From CAVXDY01 sp963721335 (lineage in GTDB: Bacteria; Actinomycetota; Thermoleophilia; Miltoncostaeales; Miltoncostaeaceae): a stretch of 64,000 bases of DNA. Position numbers and translations under genes: made by a program. Location: NCBI GenBank assembly GCA_963721335.1, contig CAVRIV010000002.1, forward strand, positions 248,001 through 312,000, read 5' to 3'. The notes under the pieces were generated by a model that did not search any database, had not been told where the DNA came from, and saw nothing but the letters and a program-made list of their open reading frames with translations. This document shows positions 35,220 through 44,312 of this stretch, piece after piece (positions within the stretch are counted from its first letter, which is position 1; every line of letters starts with the position of its first letter).

Positions 35220-36181
35220 GCCACCGCAGCCTCCTCTCCTCCGCGGGCGGCGGCACCGACGACGTCTCCGACGCGGCCATCCGGGCGCGCCTCGATGAGG
35301 ACGGCTTCTTCTGGCTGGACCTGCACGAGCCGGGGCCGGACGAGATGACGCTGCTGAGGGACGTCTTCCGATTCCACCCGCTGGCCGTCGAGGACGCCGA
35401 GAAGTTCGGGCAGCGCGCCAAGGTCGAGGAGTACGACGACGACGTCTACATCGTGGCCTTCGGCGCGACGCCCGCGCCCGATGCCGACCGGCTGGTCGAG
35501 GTCCACTGCTTCTTCAGCGAGCGGTTCCTCGTGACGCTCCATCACGACGACGCCCCCGGCCTGGAGGAGGCCCAGCGCCGCTGCGACGTGCACGAGCTGC
35601 TGAACGATCCCTCCCTGGTGCTCTACCAGGTGCTGGACGCGCTCACGGACAGCTTCTTCCCGGTCATGGACGAGCTGGACGAGCTCATCGATGCCATCGA
35701 GGGCACGATCGAGGAGCGGTCGGACGAAACCGTTCCCCGCCAGATCTTCGCGCTGCGCCGCCGGCTGGTGACCCTGCGGCGGGCGGTCGGGCCCCAGCGC
35801 GACCAGATGGCGCGCATCGCGGGCGGGACGGTGGCCGTCCCGGGATTGACCGCCGAGACGCGACGCTACTTCCGGGACGTCGAGGACCACCTCATCCGCA
35901 TCTCCGGGATCATCGACGGCTACCGGGACATGCTGAGCGGTGCGAGCGACGTCTACCAGTCGTCGGTCAACAACCGCCTCAACTTCGTGACCAAGGAGCT
36001 GACGGCGATCGCCGGCATCTTCCTGCCGCTCAGCTTCCTGACCGGCTTCTTCGGGCAGAACTTCTCCTGGATGGTGGACCACGTCGGCGGGCCCGGCTGG
36101 TTCTTCGCCCTGGGCGTCGTCTTCCAGGCGCTCGTGGCAGCGGCGCTCGTGCTGCTGTTCCGGCGCCGCGGCTGGCTGTAG
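35216..36181 (+). CDS. corA: CorA-type divalent cation transporter with GQN in place of GMN
   Basis: A 321-residue protein with the CorA layout: a cytoplasmic funnel (1-255; FWLDLHEPGPDEM, FHPLAVEDAE) with a long helix, and two C-terminal membrane helices. The pore signature, normally (Y/F)GMN, reads FGQN near residue 279; flanking residues (SFLTGFFGQNFSWMV) are otherwise canonical. CorA proteins conduct Mg2+ (also Co2+, Ni2+), ZntB relatives Zn2+. The Met to Gln change could alter selectivity. GTG 35216 overlaps the recR stop (GTGA). Confidence 0.9.
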   Translation: MSHRSLLSSAGGGTDDVSDAAIRARLDEDGFFWLDLHEPGPDEMTLLRDVFRFHPLAVEDAEKFGQRAKVEEYDDDVYIVAFGATPAPDADRLVEVHCFFSERFLVTLHHDDAPGLEEAQRRCDVHELLNDPSLVLYQVLDALTDSFFPVMDELDELIDAIEGTIEERSDETVPRQIFALRRRLVTLRRAVGPQRDQMARIAGGTVAVPGLTAETRRYFRDVEDHLIRISGIIDGYRDMLSGASDVYQSSVNNRLNFVTKELTAIAGIFLPLSFLTGFFGQNFSWMVDHVGGPGWFFALGVVFQALVAAALVLLFRRRGWL

Positions 36182-36195
36182 GCGGCCAGCCCCAG

Positions 36196-36936
36196 GTGTC
36201 GCCGCGAGCGCCCCGCCTTCGCGCCTGGGGGACTGAGTTGAGGGGCGTGCTCCGGACGATGGGGATCGCCTCCGTCGCCGGGTTCGTTGTGGGGACGATC
36301 CTCCTGGGAACCCTCCTGCGGCTGGCGATGTTCGTCCTCCGCCTGACGTCCGAGAGCTCCCTGCGCGGGGTCGAGACCGACTTCGGCGCGACGATCGGCC
36401 GCTTCAGCGTCGTCGACACCGGCCTCTTCATGCTGGGCTGTGGCGGCGCGGGCGCGATCGCCGGGATCATCTACCTGGCCATCCGCCCGATCGTCGCCCC
36501 GCGCCGGCGGGCTCCCGTCGCGGCGCTCGCCGCAGGCACGTTCGGGCCGGCGGTGATCATCGACCCCGATGGCGTGGATTTCGCCATCCTCGAGCCGGCC
36601 CTGCTGGCGGTGGCGATGTTCGTCGCCTCCCTGGCGGCCTTCGGCTACGCCGTGAGCGTCGCGGTCGAATGGCTGCTGAGGGTGTCCTGGTGGCGCATGT
36701 CGCCGGCCGCCTGGATCGTGATGGGCCCGCTCCTGCTGGTGACGCTGGGCGCGGCCTTCCCCTTCGGCGTCCCGGCGATCGCAGTCGCCGCGGTCGTCAG
36801 CGCATGGCGGATCACGCCCTCGTTCTCGACGACGGCCCCGCACGAGGTCCTGGCACGGGCCGGTCAGATCGGGGTCGTCGCGGCCATCGGGCTGTCGGCG
36901 GCCTTCCTCGCCATGGACGTCGCCGCCGTCTTCTGA
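36196..36936 (+). CDS. Six-TM membrane protein, function unknown
   Basis: A protein of up to 246 residues with about six hydrophobic segments, for example TMGIASVAGFVVGTILLGT and AAWIVMGPLLLVTLGAAF. GTG 36196 is only one of several possible starts; TTG 36238 or GTG 36247 would remove a short charged N-terminus. I recognise no family or motif. It follows corA by 14 bases and might be co-transcribed. Confidence 0.55.
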   Translation: MSPRAPRLRAWGTELRGVLRTMGIASVAGFVVGTILLGTLLRLAMFVLRLTSESSLRGVETDFGATIGRFSVVDTGLFMLGCGGAGAIAGIIYLAIRPIVAPRRRAPVAALAAGTFGPAVIIDPDGVDFAILEPALLAVAMFVASLAAFGYAVSVAVEWLLRVSWWRMSPAAWIVMGPLLLVTLGAAFPFGVPAIAVAAVVSAWRITPSFSTTAPHEVLARAGQIGVVAAIGLSAAFLAMDVAAVF

Positions 36937-37012
36937 GGCCGAGCCGAGGGATGGATACACTCCCCGGTCGGCCCGCAGGACGGCGGAGGGAGCGGTCATC
37001 GGCCTGAGGACG

Positions 37013-38263
37013 ATGAAGTTCGGCGGCACCTCGGTCGCCGACGCGGAGAAGATCAAGAACGTGGCGGCGCGCATCGCCGCGGCGCGCGAGAGCGGCGACG
37101 ACGTCGTGGCCGTGGTGTCCGCGCGGGGCAGGACGACCGACGGCCTCGTGGCGATGGCGCAGGAGATCTCCGACCGCCCCGACCCGCGCGAGCTGGACAT
37201 GCTCCTGTCCACCGGCGAGCGCATCTCGTGCGCGCTGATGGCGATGGCCCTCCACGACCTCGGCCACGAGGCGAGCTCGTTCACGGGCTCCCAGGCCGGC
37301 ATCGTCACGGACGCCTCCCACACCAAGGCGAAGATCGTCGAGGTGCGCGCCACCCGGCTGCGCGAGGCCCTCGACGAGGGGCACATCGTCCTGGTGGCGG
37401 GCTTCCAGGGGGTCTCCACCGAGCGCAACGTGACCACCCTCGGCCGGGGCGGGTCCGACACCACGGCCGTGGCCCTCGCCGCCGCGCTCGGGGCGGACGT
37501 GTGCGAGATCTACACCGACGTCACCGGCGTCTTCACCGCCGACCCGCGCGTGGAGCCCGGCGCCCGCAAGCTCCACCTGGTGAGCCACGAGGAGATGCTG
37601 GAGATGGCGGCCTCCGGCTCGCGGATCCTCGCGCTACGGTCGGTGGAGTTCGCGCGCCGTCACGACGTGCCGCTGCACGTCCGCTCCTCCTTCCTTCCGG
37701 AGGAGGGGACCTGGATCACGAAGGAGACACCCGACATGGAGAACGCGATCGTCACGGGCCTCGCCCACCGCAGCGACGAGGCGAAGGTCACCGTGGCGGG
37801 CCTGGAGAACCGCCCCGGCGTGGCCGCGCGCATCTTCACCGCCCTGGCCGACCTGAACGTGAACGTCGACACGATCATCCAGAACCAGGGGAGCGATCAG
37901 CGCGGCGCGGACGTCACCTTCACCGTCCCCCTCGACGAGCTGCGCACCGCGATGGAGGCGCTGGAGGCGCTGCGGGGAGACCTGGGCTTCCGCGACCTGT
38001 CGAGCGACGACCAGATCGGCAAGGTCACCCTGGTCGGCGCGGGCATGAAGTCGGAGCCGGGCGTGGCGGCCAAGATGTTCCGGGTCCTCGCCGACCAGGG
38101 GATCAACCTCCAGATGATCGACACCAGCACCATCCGCATCACGGTCGTGATCGACCGCCGCGAGGTCGAGCGGGCGGTGCGGGCGCTGCACGACGCGTTC
38201 GACCTGGCCAGCGAGGCCGCGCGCCGCGAGTCGGCGGAGCCCGCCCAGCGGGCCGATGTTTAA
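37013..38263 (+). CDS. lysC: Aspartate kinase
   Basis: The 416-residue enzyme phosphorylates aspartate, the first step toward lysine, methionine and threonine. The kinase domain begins at once with MKFGGTSVAD and contains LLSTGERISCALMA, TLGRGGSDTTAVALA and YTDVTGVFTADPR. Two ACT domains follow (about 260-410; AKVTVAGLENRPGVAARIF and GKVTLVGAGMKSEPGVAAKMF), so feedback control by lysine and/or threonine is expected. An internal start at 37736 probably gives a beta subunit. Overlaps asd by eight bases. Confidence 0.95.
   Translation: MKFGGTSVADAEKIKNVAARIAAARESGDDVVAVVSARGRTTDGLVAMAQEISDRPDPRELDMLLSTGERISCALMAMALHDLGHEASSFTGSQAGIVTDASHTKAKIVEVRATRLREALDEGHIVLVAGFQGVSTERNVTTLGRGGSDTTAVALAAALGADVCEIYTDVTGVFTADPRVEPGARKLHLVSHEEMLEMAASGSRILALRSVEFARRHDVPLHVRSSFLPEEGTWITKETPDMENAIVTGLAHRSDEAKVTVAGLENRPGVAARIFTALADLNVNVDTIIQNQGSDQRGADVTFTVPLDELRTAMEALEALRGDLGFRDLSSDDQIGKVTLVGAGMKSEPGVAAKMFRVLADQGINLQMIDTSTIRITVVIDRREVERAVRALHDAFDLASEAARRESAEPAQRADV
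37736..38263 (+). other. Probable internal start for aspartokinase beta subunit
   Basis: AAGGAG (37721-37726) lies nine bases before an in-frame ATG at residue 242 of lysC. The product (175 residues, beginning MENAIVTGLA) would consist only of the two ACT domains. In Corynebacterium glutamicum the separately initiated beta subunit starts at the equivalent place with the related sequence MEEAVLTG (from memory of that protein), giving an alpha2beta2 enzyme. Here it is inference from sequence and spacing. Confidence 0.65.
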
Positions 38264-39263
38264 CGTCGCCGTCGTCGGCGCCACGGGCGCGGTCGGGGGC
38301 ACCATCCTGCGGGTGCTCGAGGAGCGCGGCTTCCCGGTCACCGAGCTGCGGCCGCTGGCCTCGGCGCGCAGCGAGGGACGCGAGCTGGACTACCTGGGCC
38401 GGCCGCGCACCGTGCACACGCTGACCGCCGATGCGTTCGACGGCATCCAGATCGCGCTCTTCTCGGCCGGCGCCACCCGCTCCCTGGAGTTCGCCCCGGC
38501 GGCGGTCGAGGCCGGCGCGGTGGTGATCGACAACTCGAGCGCGTACCGCATGGACCCCCTCGTGCCGCTGGTGGTGCCCGAGGTGAACGAGGCCGACCTC
38601 GAGGGTCACGCCGGGATCGTCGCCAACCCCAACTGCGTGGCGGCCCCGCTGGTGGTCGCGCTGAAGCCGATCGCCGACGCCGTGGGGCTGGAGCGCGTGG
38701 TCGTCTCGAGCTACCAGTCGGTGAGCGGCACCGGCCAGGCCGCCGTCACCGAGCTGCGCGAGCAGTCGGCCGGGTACCTGGCCGGCGACGAGCCCGAGCC
38801 CGCCGTCTACCCGCACCCGATCGCCTTCAACGCGCTGCCCCAGATCGGCGACTTCGGCGAGGACGGCTACACCGGCGAGGAGCGCAAGGTCGCCGACGAG
38901 ACCCGCAAGATGCTCGGCCTCCCGGACCTGCCGGTCAGCGCGACCTGCGTGCGCGTGCCGGTGCTCTACGCCCACTCCCAGGCGGTGCACATCGAGACCT
39001 CGGACCGGATCGACGCCGACGCGGTCCGCAACCTCCTGATGGTGGCCCCCGGGGTGGTGCTGGTGGACGAGCCGGCCCTCGGCCGCTACCCCCTGGCGCG
39101 CGAGGCCGCCGGTCGCGACGAGGTGTTCGTCGGCCGCATCCGCGAGGACTCCTCACACCCGCGGGGGCTGGTCCTGTGGGTGGTGAGCGACAACCTGCGA
39201 AAGGGCGCCGCCACCAACACGGTCCAGATCGCCGAGTCGCTGGTCACCCGGGGCTGGCTCTAA
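38256..39263 (+). CDS. asd: Aspartate-semialdehyde dehydrogenase
   Basis: A 335-residue enzyme that reduces aspartyl phosphate to the semialdehyde with NADPH. VAVVGATGAVGGTILRVLEE is the nucleotide-binding motif; the catalytic cysteine is in ANPNCVAAPL (about residue 128), and SYQSVSGTG is the substrate loop. The gene begins inside the end of lysC, so the two enzymes of this branch are translationally linked. Confidence 0.95.
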   Translation: MFNVAVVGATGAVGGTILRVLEERGFPVTELRPLASARSEGRELDYLGRPRTVHTLTADAFDGIQIALFSAGATRSLEFAPAAVEAGAVVIDNSSAYRMDPLVPLVVPEVNEADLEGHAGIVANPNCVAAPLVVALKPIADAVGLERVVVSSYQSVSGTGQAAVTELREQSAGYLAGDEPEPAVYPHPIAFNALPQIGDFGEDGYTGEERKVADETRKMLGLPDLPVSATCVRVPVLYAHSQAVHIETSDRIDADAVRNLLMVAPGVVLVDEPALGRYPLAREAAGRDEVFVGRIREDSSHPRGLVLWVVSDNLRKGAATNTVQIAESLVTRGWL

Positions 39264-39287
39264 CCGTCCCGACTGCCGGCCGGCGCT

Positions 39288-41491
39288 TCACTGGCTCGCC
39301 GCTGCGACGCCCGGCGCGAGGTCGCGTCCGGTGACCGTCGCGTTGAGGATGTCGCCCGCGGTCAGGCCGTCCTCGATCCGGGCCACCAGATCGTTGGCCC
39401 GCCGCACGGCCGCCTGCGAGATGCGCTGGTTGATCAGGAGCTGACCGGTCAACAGGGTGAGCTTGCTCGCGTCGCCGGGCGGCGCCGGCGCGATCGAGGT
39501 CGTGGACGCCGCGGGCGGTGCCGTCACCGCCGGTGCGAAGAGCACCTGGACGCCCGGCTGGAGCTGCGAACGGGTGAGGGTGGCGTCGTCGATGTCGCCC
39601 CCGGTCAGGCCGCGGTCGAGGCGGGTCTTCAGCGCGTTCAAGCGCCGGATCGCCGCCTGGGAGATCCGCTGGTTGATGAAGAGCTGGCCGACCGAAAGCG
39701 TGATGGCGCTGGGGTCGGCCGGCTTCGGTGTCGCGATCGCGATCGTGCGCGGGCTGGGCGGGGCGAGGACGAGCGGGATGCCGGTGAAGCCGGTGACGAT
39801 CCCGGCCGCCAGCTCGCCCGCGGCGAGCGTCCCCTGGCACAGGTCCCGGCCCTCGACGCCGCCGTCGATCCACGCCTGCACCCCGTTCGCCCGCCGGATC
39901 GCCGCCTGGTCGATGCGCTGGTTGATCAGGAGCTGGCCGGTCGTGAGCGTGATCGCGCCCGGGTTGCCCGACCGGCGCGGCGGGGGCGGCGGCGTGGGCC
40001 CGCAGACCGCGGCGATGGTGGGGACGGCGGCTCGGCGGCGAACCGCCGCGCGTGAACCTCGACCTTGTCGGCCACGAGCGGCGCGACGTTCGTGTCGCCG
40101 TCCCAGGCCACGAGGTACTCGTTGCGCTGGGAGCCGTAGGCCACCGCCGGAGCGTCGGCGTCGAAGGCCGGGTCGCCGTCGGGACCCATGATCGAGACGC
40201 GCTGGTCGCCCCCGAGCTCGGCGCCGGTCGCGCCGAGCACCTGCGCGAAGACCTCCTCCTGGTCCTCGACCAGCGGCGGCGTGTCGTCATCGCCGCGCCA
40301 GGTGATCAGGTACTCGCCCGATCGGAAGCCGACCGCGGCGCTCGGCTCGAAGGCGTCGAACCCTCCGTCGCCGTCCGGCCCCAGGTCCGAGACCCGCTGA
40401 TCATCGATGCCGACCGGCGCCCCGGCCGCGCTGAGGCGCTGGGCGAAGATCTCGACCTCCAGGCCCGAGGCGTTGACGGGGTTGTCGGCGCCGCTCCACG
40501 CGACCAGGTACTCGTCGGTGGCCGGGTTGTAGACGGCTGCCGGCGAGCTGGCGTCGCCGTTGCCGACACCGTCGACGTCCATCTCCGAGATGCGGAGGTC
40601 GTCGGCGCCGACCGGCGCCCCGGCCGCGCTGAGGCGCTGCGTGTAGACCTCGAGCTCGATGGGGGAGAGCGCGCCCGCGTCGTCGGTGGCGTCCCACGCG
40701 ACCAGGTACTCCCCGGAGCGCTCGTTGACGACCACCGTGGGCTCGTCCGCACCGAAGAGGGCGTCGCCGTCGGGTCCCATCGCCGAGACGCGCGCGTCGT
40801 CGTCACCGACCTCGGTACCGGTCGCGCTCAGGCGCTGGACGAAGATCTCCTGCTCGCCGTCAACCAGGGGCGCCCGGTCGTCGTCGCTGGACCACGCGAC
40901 GAGGTAGTCCCCGGTCTGGACGTTGGCCGCGACGACCGGCGTCTCGGCCCGGAAGAGGGCGCTCCCGTCCGGCCCCATCGTCGAGATCCTCTGGTCGTCC
41001 GTTCCCACCTCGACGCCGGCCGCGCTCACGCGCTGGACGTAGACCTCGTACTCGTTGACCACGAGCGCCCCCGTGTCGTCGTCGCTCGCCCAGGTCACCA
41101 GGTACTCGTTCGAGCGCCCGTTGTAGGCGACCGCCGGCTCCTCGGGCTCGAAGGCCGCGTCGCCGGGCGGCCCCATGTCCGAGATGCGGAACTGGGCTCC
41201 GAGCGGTACGCCCTGGCCGTCCACCAGCCGCCCGAAGATCTCCTCCTCGTCGAGGGCGGAGGTGCTCCCGCGCCAGACCACCAGGTGCTGATCGGCGCGG
41301 GGGTTGTACGCGACGGCTGGGGCCTCCCCGAAGAAGTCAACGTCGCCATCGGGGGCCGTGAACGAGACCCGCGTCTGCGTGGCGACCGGGCCGGCGGCCG
41401 AGGTGGTGCCGGCGGCGACGGCGCCGATCGCAGCGGCGACGAGGATCGCCGTCAGCCCATGCGCGCGTCCATGACGCCGCCGACGGAACAC
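39288..41491 (-). CDS. Large secreted protein with two kinds of internal repeats, one frame break
   Basis: The gene begins at GTG 41491, encoding a signal peptide (about 1-33). Seven tandem repeats of about 65 residues follow, each carrying MGPDGD..F.A..P.VAYN, then EYLVAW..DDD, then E.F.QRLSA.G..VG.DD.R. These may form a beta-propeller-like fold. Near 40020 the frame changes, and after a proline-rich linker come three repeats of about 60 residues each built on LTTGQLLINQRIDQAAIRR and a GRDL/GDI..AT..... tail, ending at 39288. Restored length is about 734 residues. I recognise no named family. It is probably surface-located. Confidence 0.65.
39290..39965 (-). repeat. Three INQRI-type C-terminal repeats
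   Basis: Three copies of a segment with core GQL(L/F)INQRI(D/S)QAA(I/V)RR.N, followed by an amphipathic stretch and (G)(L)TxGDI..AT(L/V)T. They occur after the frame break in the 39288-41491 gene. The regular helix-rich pattern suggests a small alpha-helical module repeated in tandem. Confidence 0.75.
40050..41390 (-). repeat. Seven VAYN..EYLVAW repeats
   Basis: Seven degenerate copies of about 195 bases encode the unit with EYLVAW and QRLSAxGxxVG. The fifth copy (about 40510-40620) departs from MGPDGD, reading MDVDGVGNGDAS. The pattern, one strand-rich block per 65 residues, is compatible with a seven-bladed propeller. Confidence 0.75.
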
Positions 41492-41561
41492 CCCCCGTGC
41501 CTACTACGGAACCCGGCCCGTCGACAAGGGCGCCCCCCGCACCCCCGGCCGTTTCGGCGAA

Positions 41562-42002
41562 TCAGCGCGACTGCGGCACGTCGTCGCGGCCGGCGTCCCA
41601 CGGATCGACCACCCCGACTCCGCAGCGCTCGAAGTCGGCGACGTTCCGGGTCACCACCTGGAGGCCGTAGGTCTGAGCGGTCGCCGCGATCAGCGAGTCC
41701 ACGAGCGGCAGGGGCCCCCGGGCGGCCTGCATCTCGCCCCAACGCTCGGCGATGTCGGAGGTGACGGAGATCACCCGGCCGGCGAGAGTACGTGCGATCG
41801 CGCCGAGGCGAGCGTCGAGCACGTCGGCCGTGGCGCGGTCGCGTGGCCGGAGGCGCTCGATGCCCTCGCGCATCTCGCCGAGCGACATGACGCTCATCGC
41901 CAGGTCCTCATCGCGTGTCGCCTCGAGCCACTCCCGCACGGCCGCGGGTGCGCGCGCTCTCCCGAGCTGGCTCGCGGCGGTCGTGTCGAGGAGGAACCTC
42001 AC
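41562..42002 (-). CDS. PIN-domain toxin, VapC type
   Basis: A 146-residue PIN-domain ribonuclease. It begins MRFLLDTTAAS and keeps the acidic active-site residues: Asp6, Glu in SLGEMREGI, Asp in PLVDSLIAATA and the C-terminal Asp in TRNVADFERCG. VapC toxins cut tRNA or rRNA when freed from their antitoxin. The start GTG 42002 overlaps the antitoxin stop (GTGA), the usual coupling. Confidence 0.88.
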   Translation of the reverse strand: MRFLLDTTAASQLGRARAPAAVREWLEATRDEDLAMSVMSLGEMREGIERLRPRDRATADVLDARLGAIARTLAGRVISVTSDIAERWGEMQAARGPLPLVDSLIAATAQTYGLQVVTRNVADFERCGVGVVDPWDAGRDDVPQSR

Positions 42003-42268
42003 GGCTCCAGCGAGATCACTCTCGGCATGTCGCGCCGGTGCTCCGCGACGACCTCGTCCAGGATCTCCAGGAAGCCGTCGTCGGCGGCCTCGCCGAAGGC
42101 GCGCAGCGCGTCCTTGACCGATCCCCCTCCCATGGCGCGGTAGTCCTCCACCGAGAGGACGACCGCCACCTCGCGTCCGTGACGCGTGACCACCTGAGGC
42201 CCATCCGCTCGTGCAGCCTCAACGAGCCTGCTGAACCTCTGCTTCGCATCCTGCACGGGCCAGGCCAC
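41999..42268 (-). CDS. Phd/YefM-type antitoxin
   Basis: An 89-residue protein from GTG 42268, with GGAGG four bases upstream. WPVQDAKQRFSRLVEAARAD and TRHGREVAVVLSVEDYRAM are the DNA-binding N-terminal motifs of Phd/YefM antitoxins; the C-terminal part (GFLEILDEVVAEHRR) should wrap the PIN toxin. Such proteins repress their own operon together with the toxin, and a 23-bp palindrome lies just upstream. Confidence 0.85.
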   Translation of the reverse strand: MAWPVQDAKQRFSRLVEAARADGPQVVTRHGREVAVVLSVEDYRAMGGGSVKDALRAFGEAADDGFLEILDEVVAEHRRDMPRVISLEP

Positions 42269-42277
42269 CGGGCCTCC

Positions 42278-42300
42278 ATTCTGTCCAGACTGGACAGAAT
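42278..42300. promoter_or_regulatory. Toxin-antitoxin operator, 23-bp palindrome
   Basis: ATTCTGTCCAG and CTGGACAGAAT flank a single central base, giving a perfect 11-bp inverted repeat. It ends ten bases before the antitoxin GTG. On the minus strand TATTCT (42297-42302) overlaps its upstream edge and could be the -10, so autorepression by the antitoxin or complex is the expected mechanism. Confidence 0.8.
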
Positions 42301-42335
42301 AATGGCACACACCGCGACGGACTCGAGAAGGGCTC

Positions 42336-43659
42336 TTACTCCGGCTCCTCTGTCGTGCCTCTGGCCCGTGATCAGGCGCGCGCCGCGTCCGTGGGTCATG
42401 AAGCTCACGGTCCAGCGGATGAAGACCAGGACCCGGTTCTGGAGCCCGTTCAGGTAGAAGAGGTGGACGAAGAGCCAGCCGAGCCAGGCGATGCTGCCGC
42501 TCAGGCGCATGCCCTTGATCTCGCCCACGGCCTTCATCCGCCCGATGGTCGCCAGGTTGCCCTTGTCCACGTAGTGGAAGGGCCCGGGCGCGGGCTGTCC
42601 GGCCAGCCGGCGCCGCACGACCCTCGCCGCGTACCGGCCCTGCTGCATCGCCGCCGGCGCCACCCCGGGGAGGGGGATCTGCCCCCCGTGGCCGTCCGAC
42701 ACGCGGACCATGTCCCCCAGGACGAAGACCTCCGGGTGGCCGGGCAGCGTGAGGTCCGGCTCCACGGTGACCCGGCCGGCCCGGTCGAGTGGGGCGCCGG
42801 TCGCGCGGGCCAGGGCCGCGGCGAGCGGCGACGCCGAGACGCCGGCCGCCCAGATGATCGTGCGCGCCGCGACCCGCTCCTCGCCGCCTCCGGTCACCTG
42901 GACGGTCACGCCCTCGCCGTCGACGCCGGTCACGAGGCGGCCGGTGCGCACGATCACCCCCAGCTTCTCCAGCTGCCGCCTGGCCTTCTCGGAGAGGCTC
43001 GGGGGGAAGTCCGTGAGCACGCGGTCGGCGCCCTCGAGCAGGATGATCTGGGCGCTCCTGGGGTCGATGTGGCGGAAGTCGTGGCGCACGGTGTCGCGCG
43101 CGATCTCGGCGATCTGACCCGCCAGCTCCACGCCGGTCGGCCCCGCGCCCACGATGACGAAGGTCAGCCAGACGCGCTGCAGCTCGGGGTCGGGCTCGGT
43201 CTCGGCGGCCTCGAAGCCGGCCAGGATGCGCCGGCGCAGCTCCAGCGCGTCCTCCAGCGACTTGAGGCCCGGCGCGAGCGGCGCCCACTCGTCGTGCCCG
43301 AAATAGGAATGACGTGCGCCCGCGGCGACGATCAGGGTGTCGTACTCCAGCTCCAGCGGCCGCTCTCCCACCATCTCCCGGGCGACGACCCGCCGGCCCT
43401 CGAGGTCGATCTCCTCGACCTCGCCGAGCACCACGGTCGCCCGGGGGTTGCGCCGGAGCACGCCGCGCAGCGGCGAGGCGATCTCGCCGGACGAGAGGGC
43501 CCCCGTGGCGACCTGGTAGAGGAGCGGCTGGAAGAGGTGGAAGTTGCGCCGGTCCACCAGCGTCAGCTCCACGGGGGCCAGATCGAGGTGCTTGGCGGCC
43601 TGGAGCCCGCCGAAGCCCCCGCCCACCACGACCACGCGGTGTCCTCCCGCCTCGCTCAC
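42336..43659 (-). CDS. ndh: Type II NADH dehydrogenase (NDH-2)
   Basis: From GTG 43659 the product has the FAD motif VVVVGGGFGGLQAAKHLD, the NADH motif FVIVGAGPTGVELAGQIAE, the IIWAAGVSASPLA region and a C-terminal membrane-associating helix (WLGWLFVHLFYLNGLQNR). It oxidises NADH and reduces menaquinone without proton pumping. The frame stays open to 42016, right through the antitoxin gene, which is implausible; a one-base indel near 42360 gives ITG followed by ARGTTEEPE and a TAA at 42336, a normal length of about 440. The start overlaps the stop of the gene upstream (GTGA). Confidence 0.85.
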
Positions 43660-44285
43660 CGCGACTGCAGGGCGTCGAGGGCGATGCCCAGGGCCACGGC
43701 GGCGCGCCGGTCGATCGTGCGCTCGGGATCGCCCGACAGATCGAGCACGTACTTGTCGCGGAAGCCGTAGATGCGCCGCACTCCCCCCACCTCCGTGTCT
43801 CCCGACCGGATCACGAAGTGGTACGGGATCGGGATGAAGGCGACGACCAGGTCGGCGAAGGGCACGAGCAGGAGGAGGGTCTTCACCCTGCGGGCGATCG
43901 CGATGCCCACGTTCCGCTCCTCGGCCCACGCCACCTCGTGCTCGTCGTCGCCCTGGAGGACGGCCCACTGGGTCTTCACGAACGACCTCCGGGTGCGCCG
44001 CTCCAGTACCCCGGCGGTGGTGCCGTCCGGGGTGAGGACGTCGTATCGCCCCCCGATGTCGATCCGCTTGCGCGCGTGGATGCGGAGGATCTCGTGCCGC
44101 TCCTGCTCCTCGGAGAAGAACGTGATCTGCTCCTTCATGGCCAGCCGCTTCTGCCGCACGAAGGCGATCAGCGCCCGGGTCTGGGTGCCGTCGGGCGCGG
44201 CCGGGTACACCCGGTAGAGGTTGGCCACCGGGGCCAGCTTCTGCTCGATCAGGAAGGAGTCGTGCGCGAAGGGGTCGCCGGGCAT
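43656..44285 (-). CDS. LURP-one/scramblase-like (Tubby-fold) protein
   Basis: A 209-residue protein with motifs VRQKRLAMKEQITFFSEEQ, RIHARKRIDIGGRYDVLTP and GVLERRTRRSFVKTQW, which fit the LURP-one-related/phospholipid-scramblase-like fold. A hydrophobic patch near residues 135-155 might touch the membrane. Bacterial members have no proven role. It overlaps ndh by four bases, so a shared transcript with NDH-2 is likely. The assignment is by pattern only. Confidence 0.6.
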   Translation of the reverse strand: MPGDPFAHDSFLIEQKLAPVANLYRVYPAAPDGTQTRALIAFVRQKRLAMKEQITFFSEEQERHEILRIHARKRIDIGGRYDVLTPDGTTAGVLERRTRRSFVKTQWAVLQGDDEHEVAWAEERNVGIAIARRVKTLLLLVPFADLVVAFIPIPYHFVIRSGDTEVGGVRRIYGFRDKYVLDLSGDPERTIDRRAAVALGIALDALQSR

Positions 44286-44312
44286 CGCGGCGATGCTACC
44301 GGCGACGACCCG

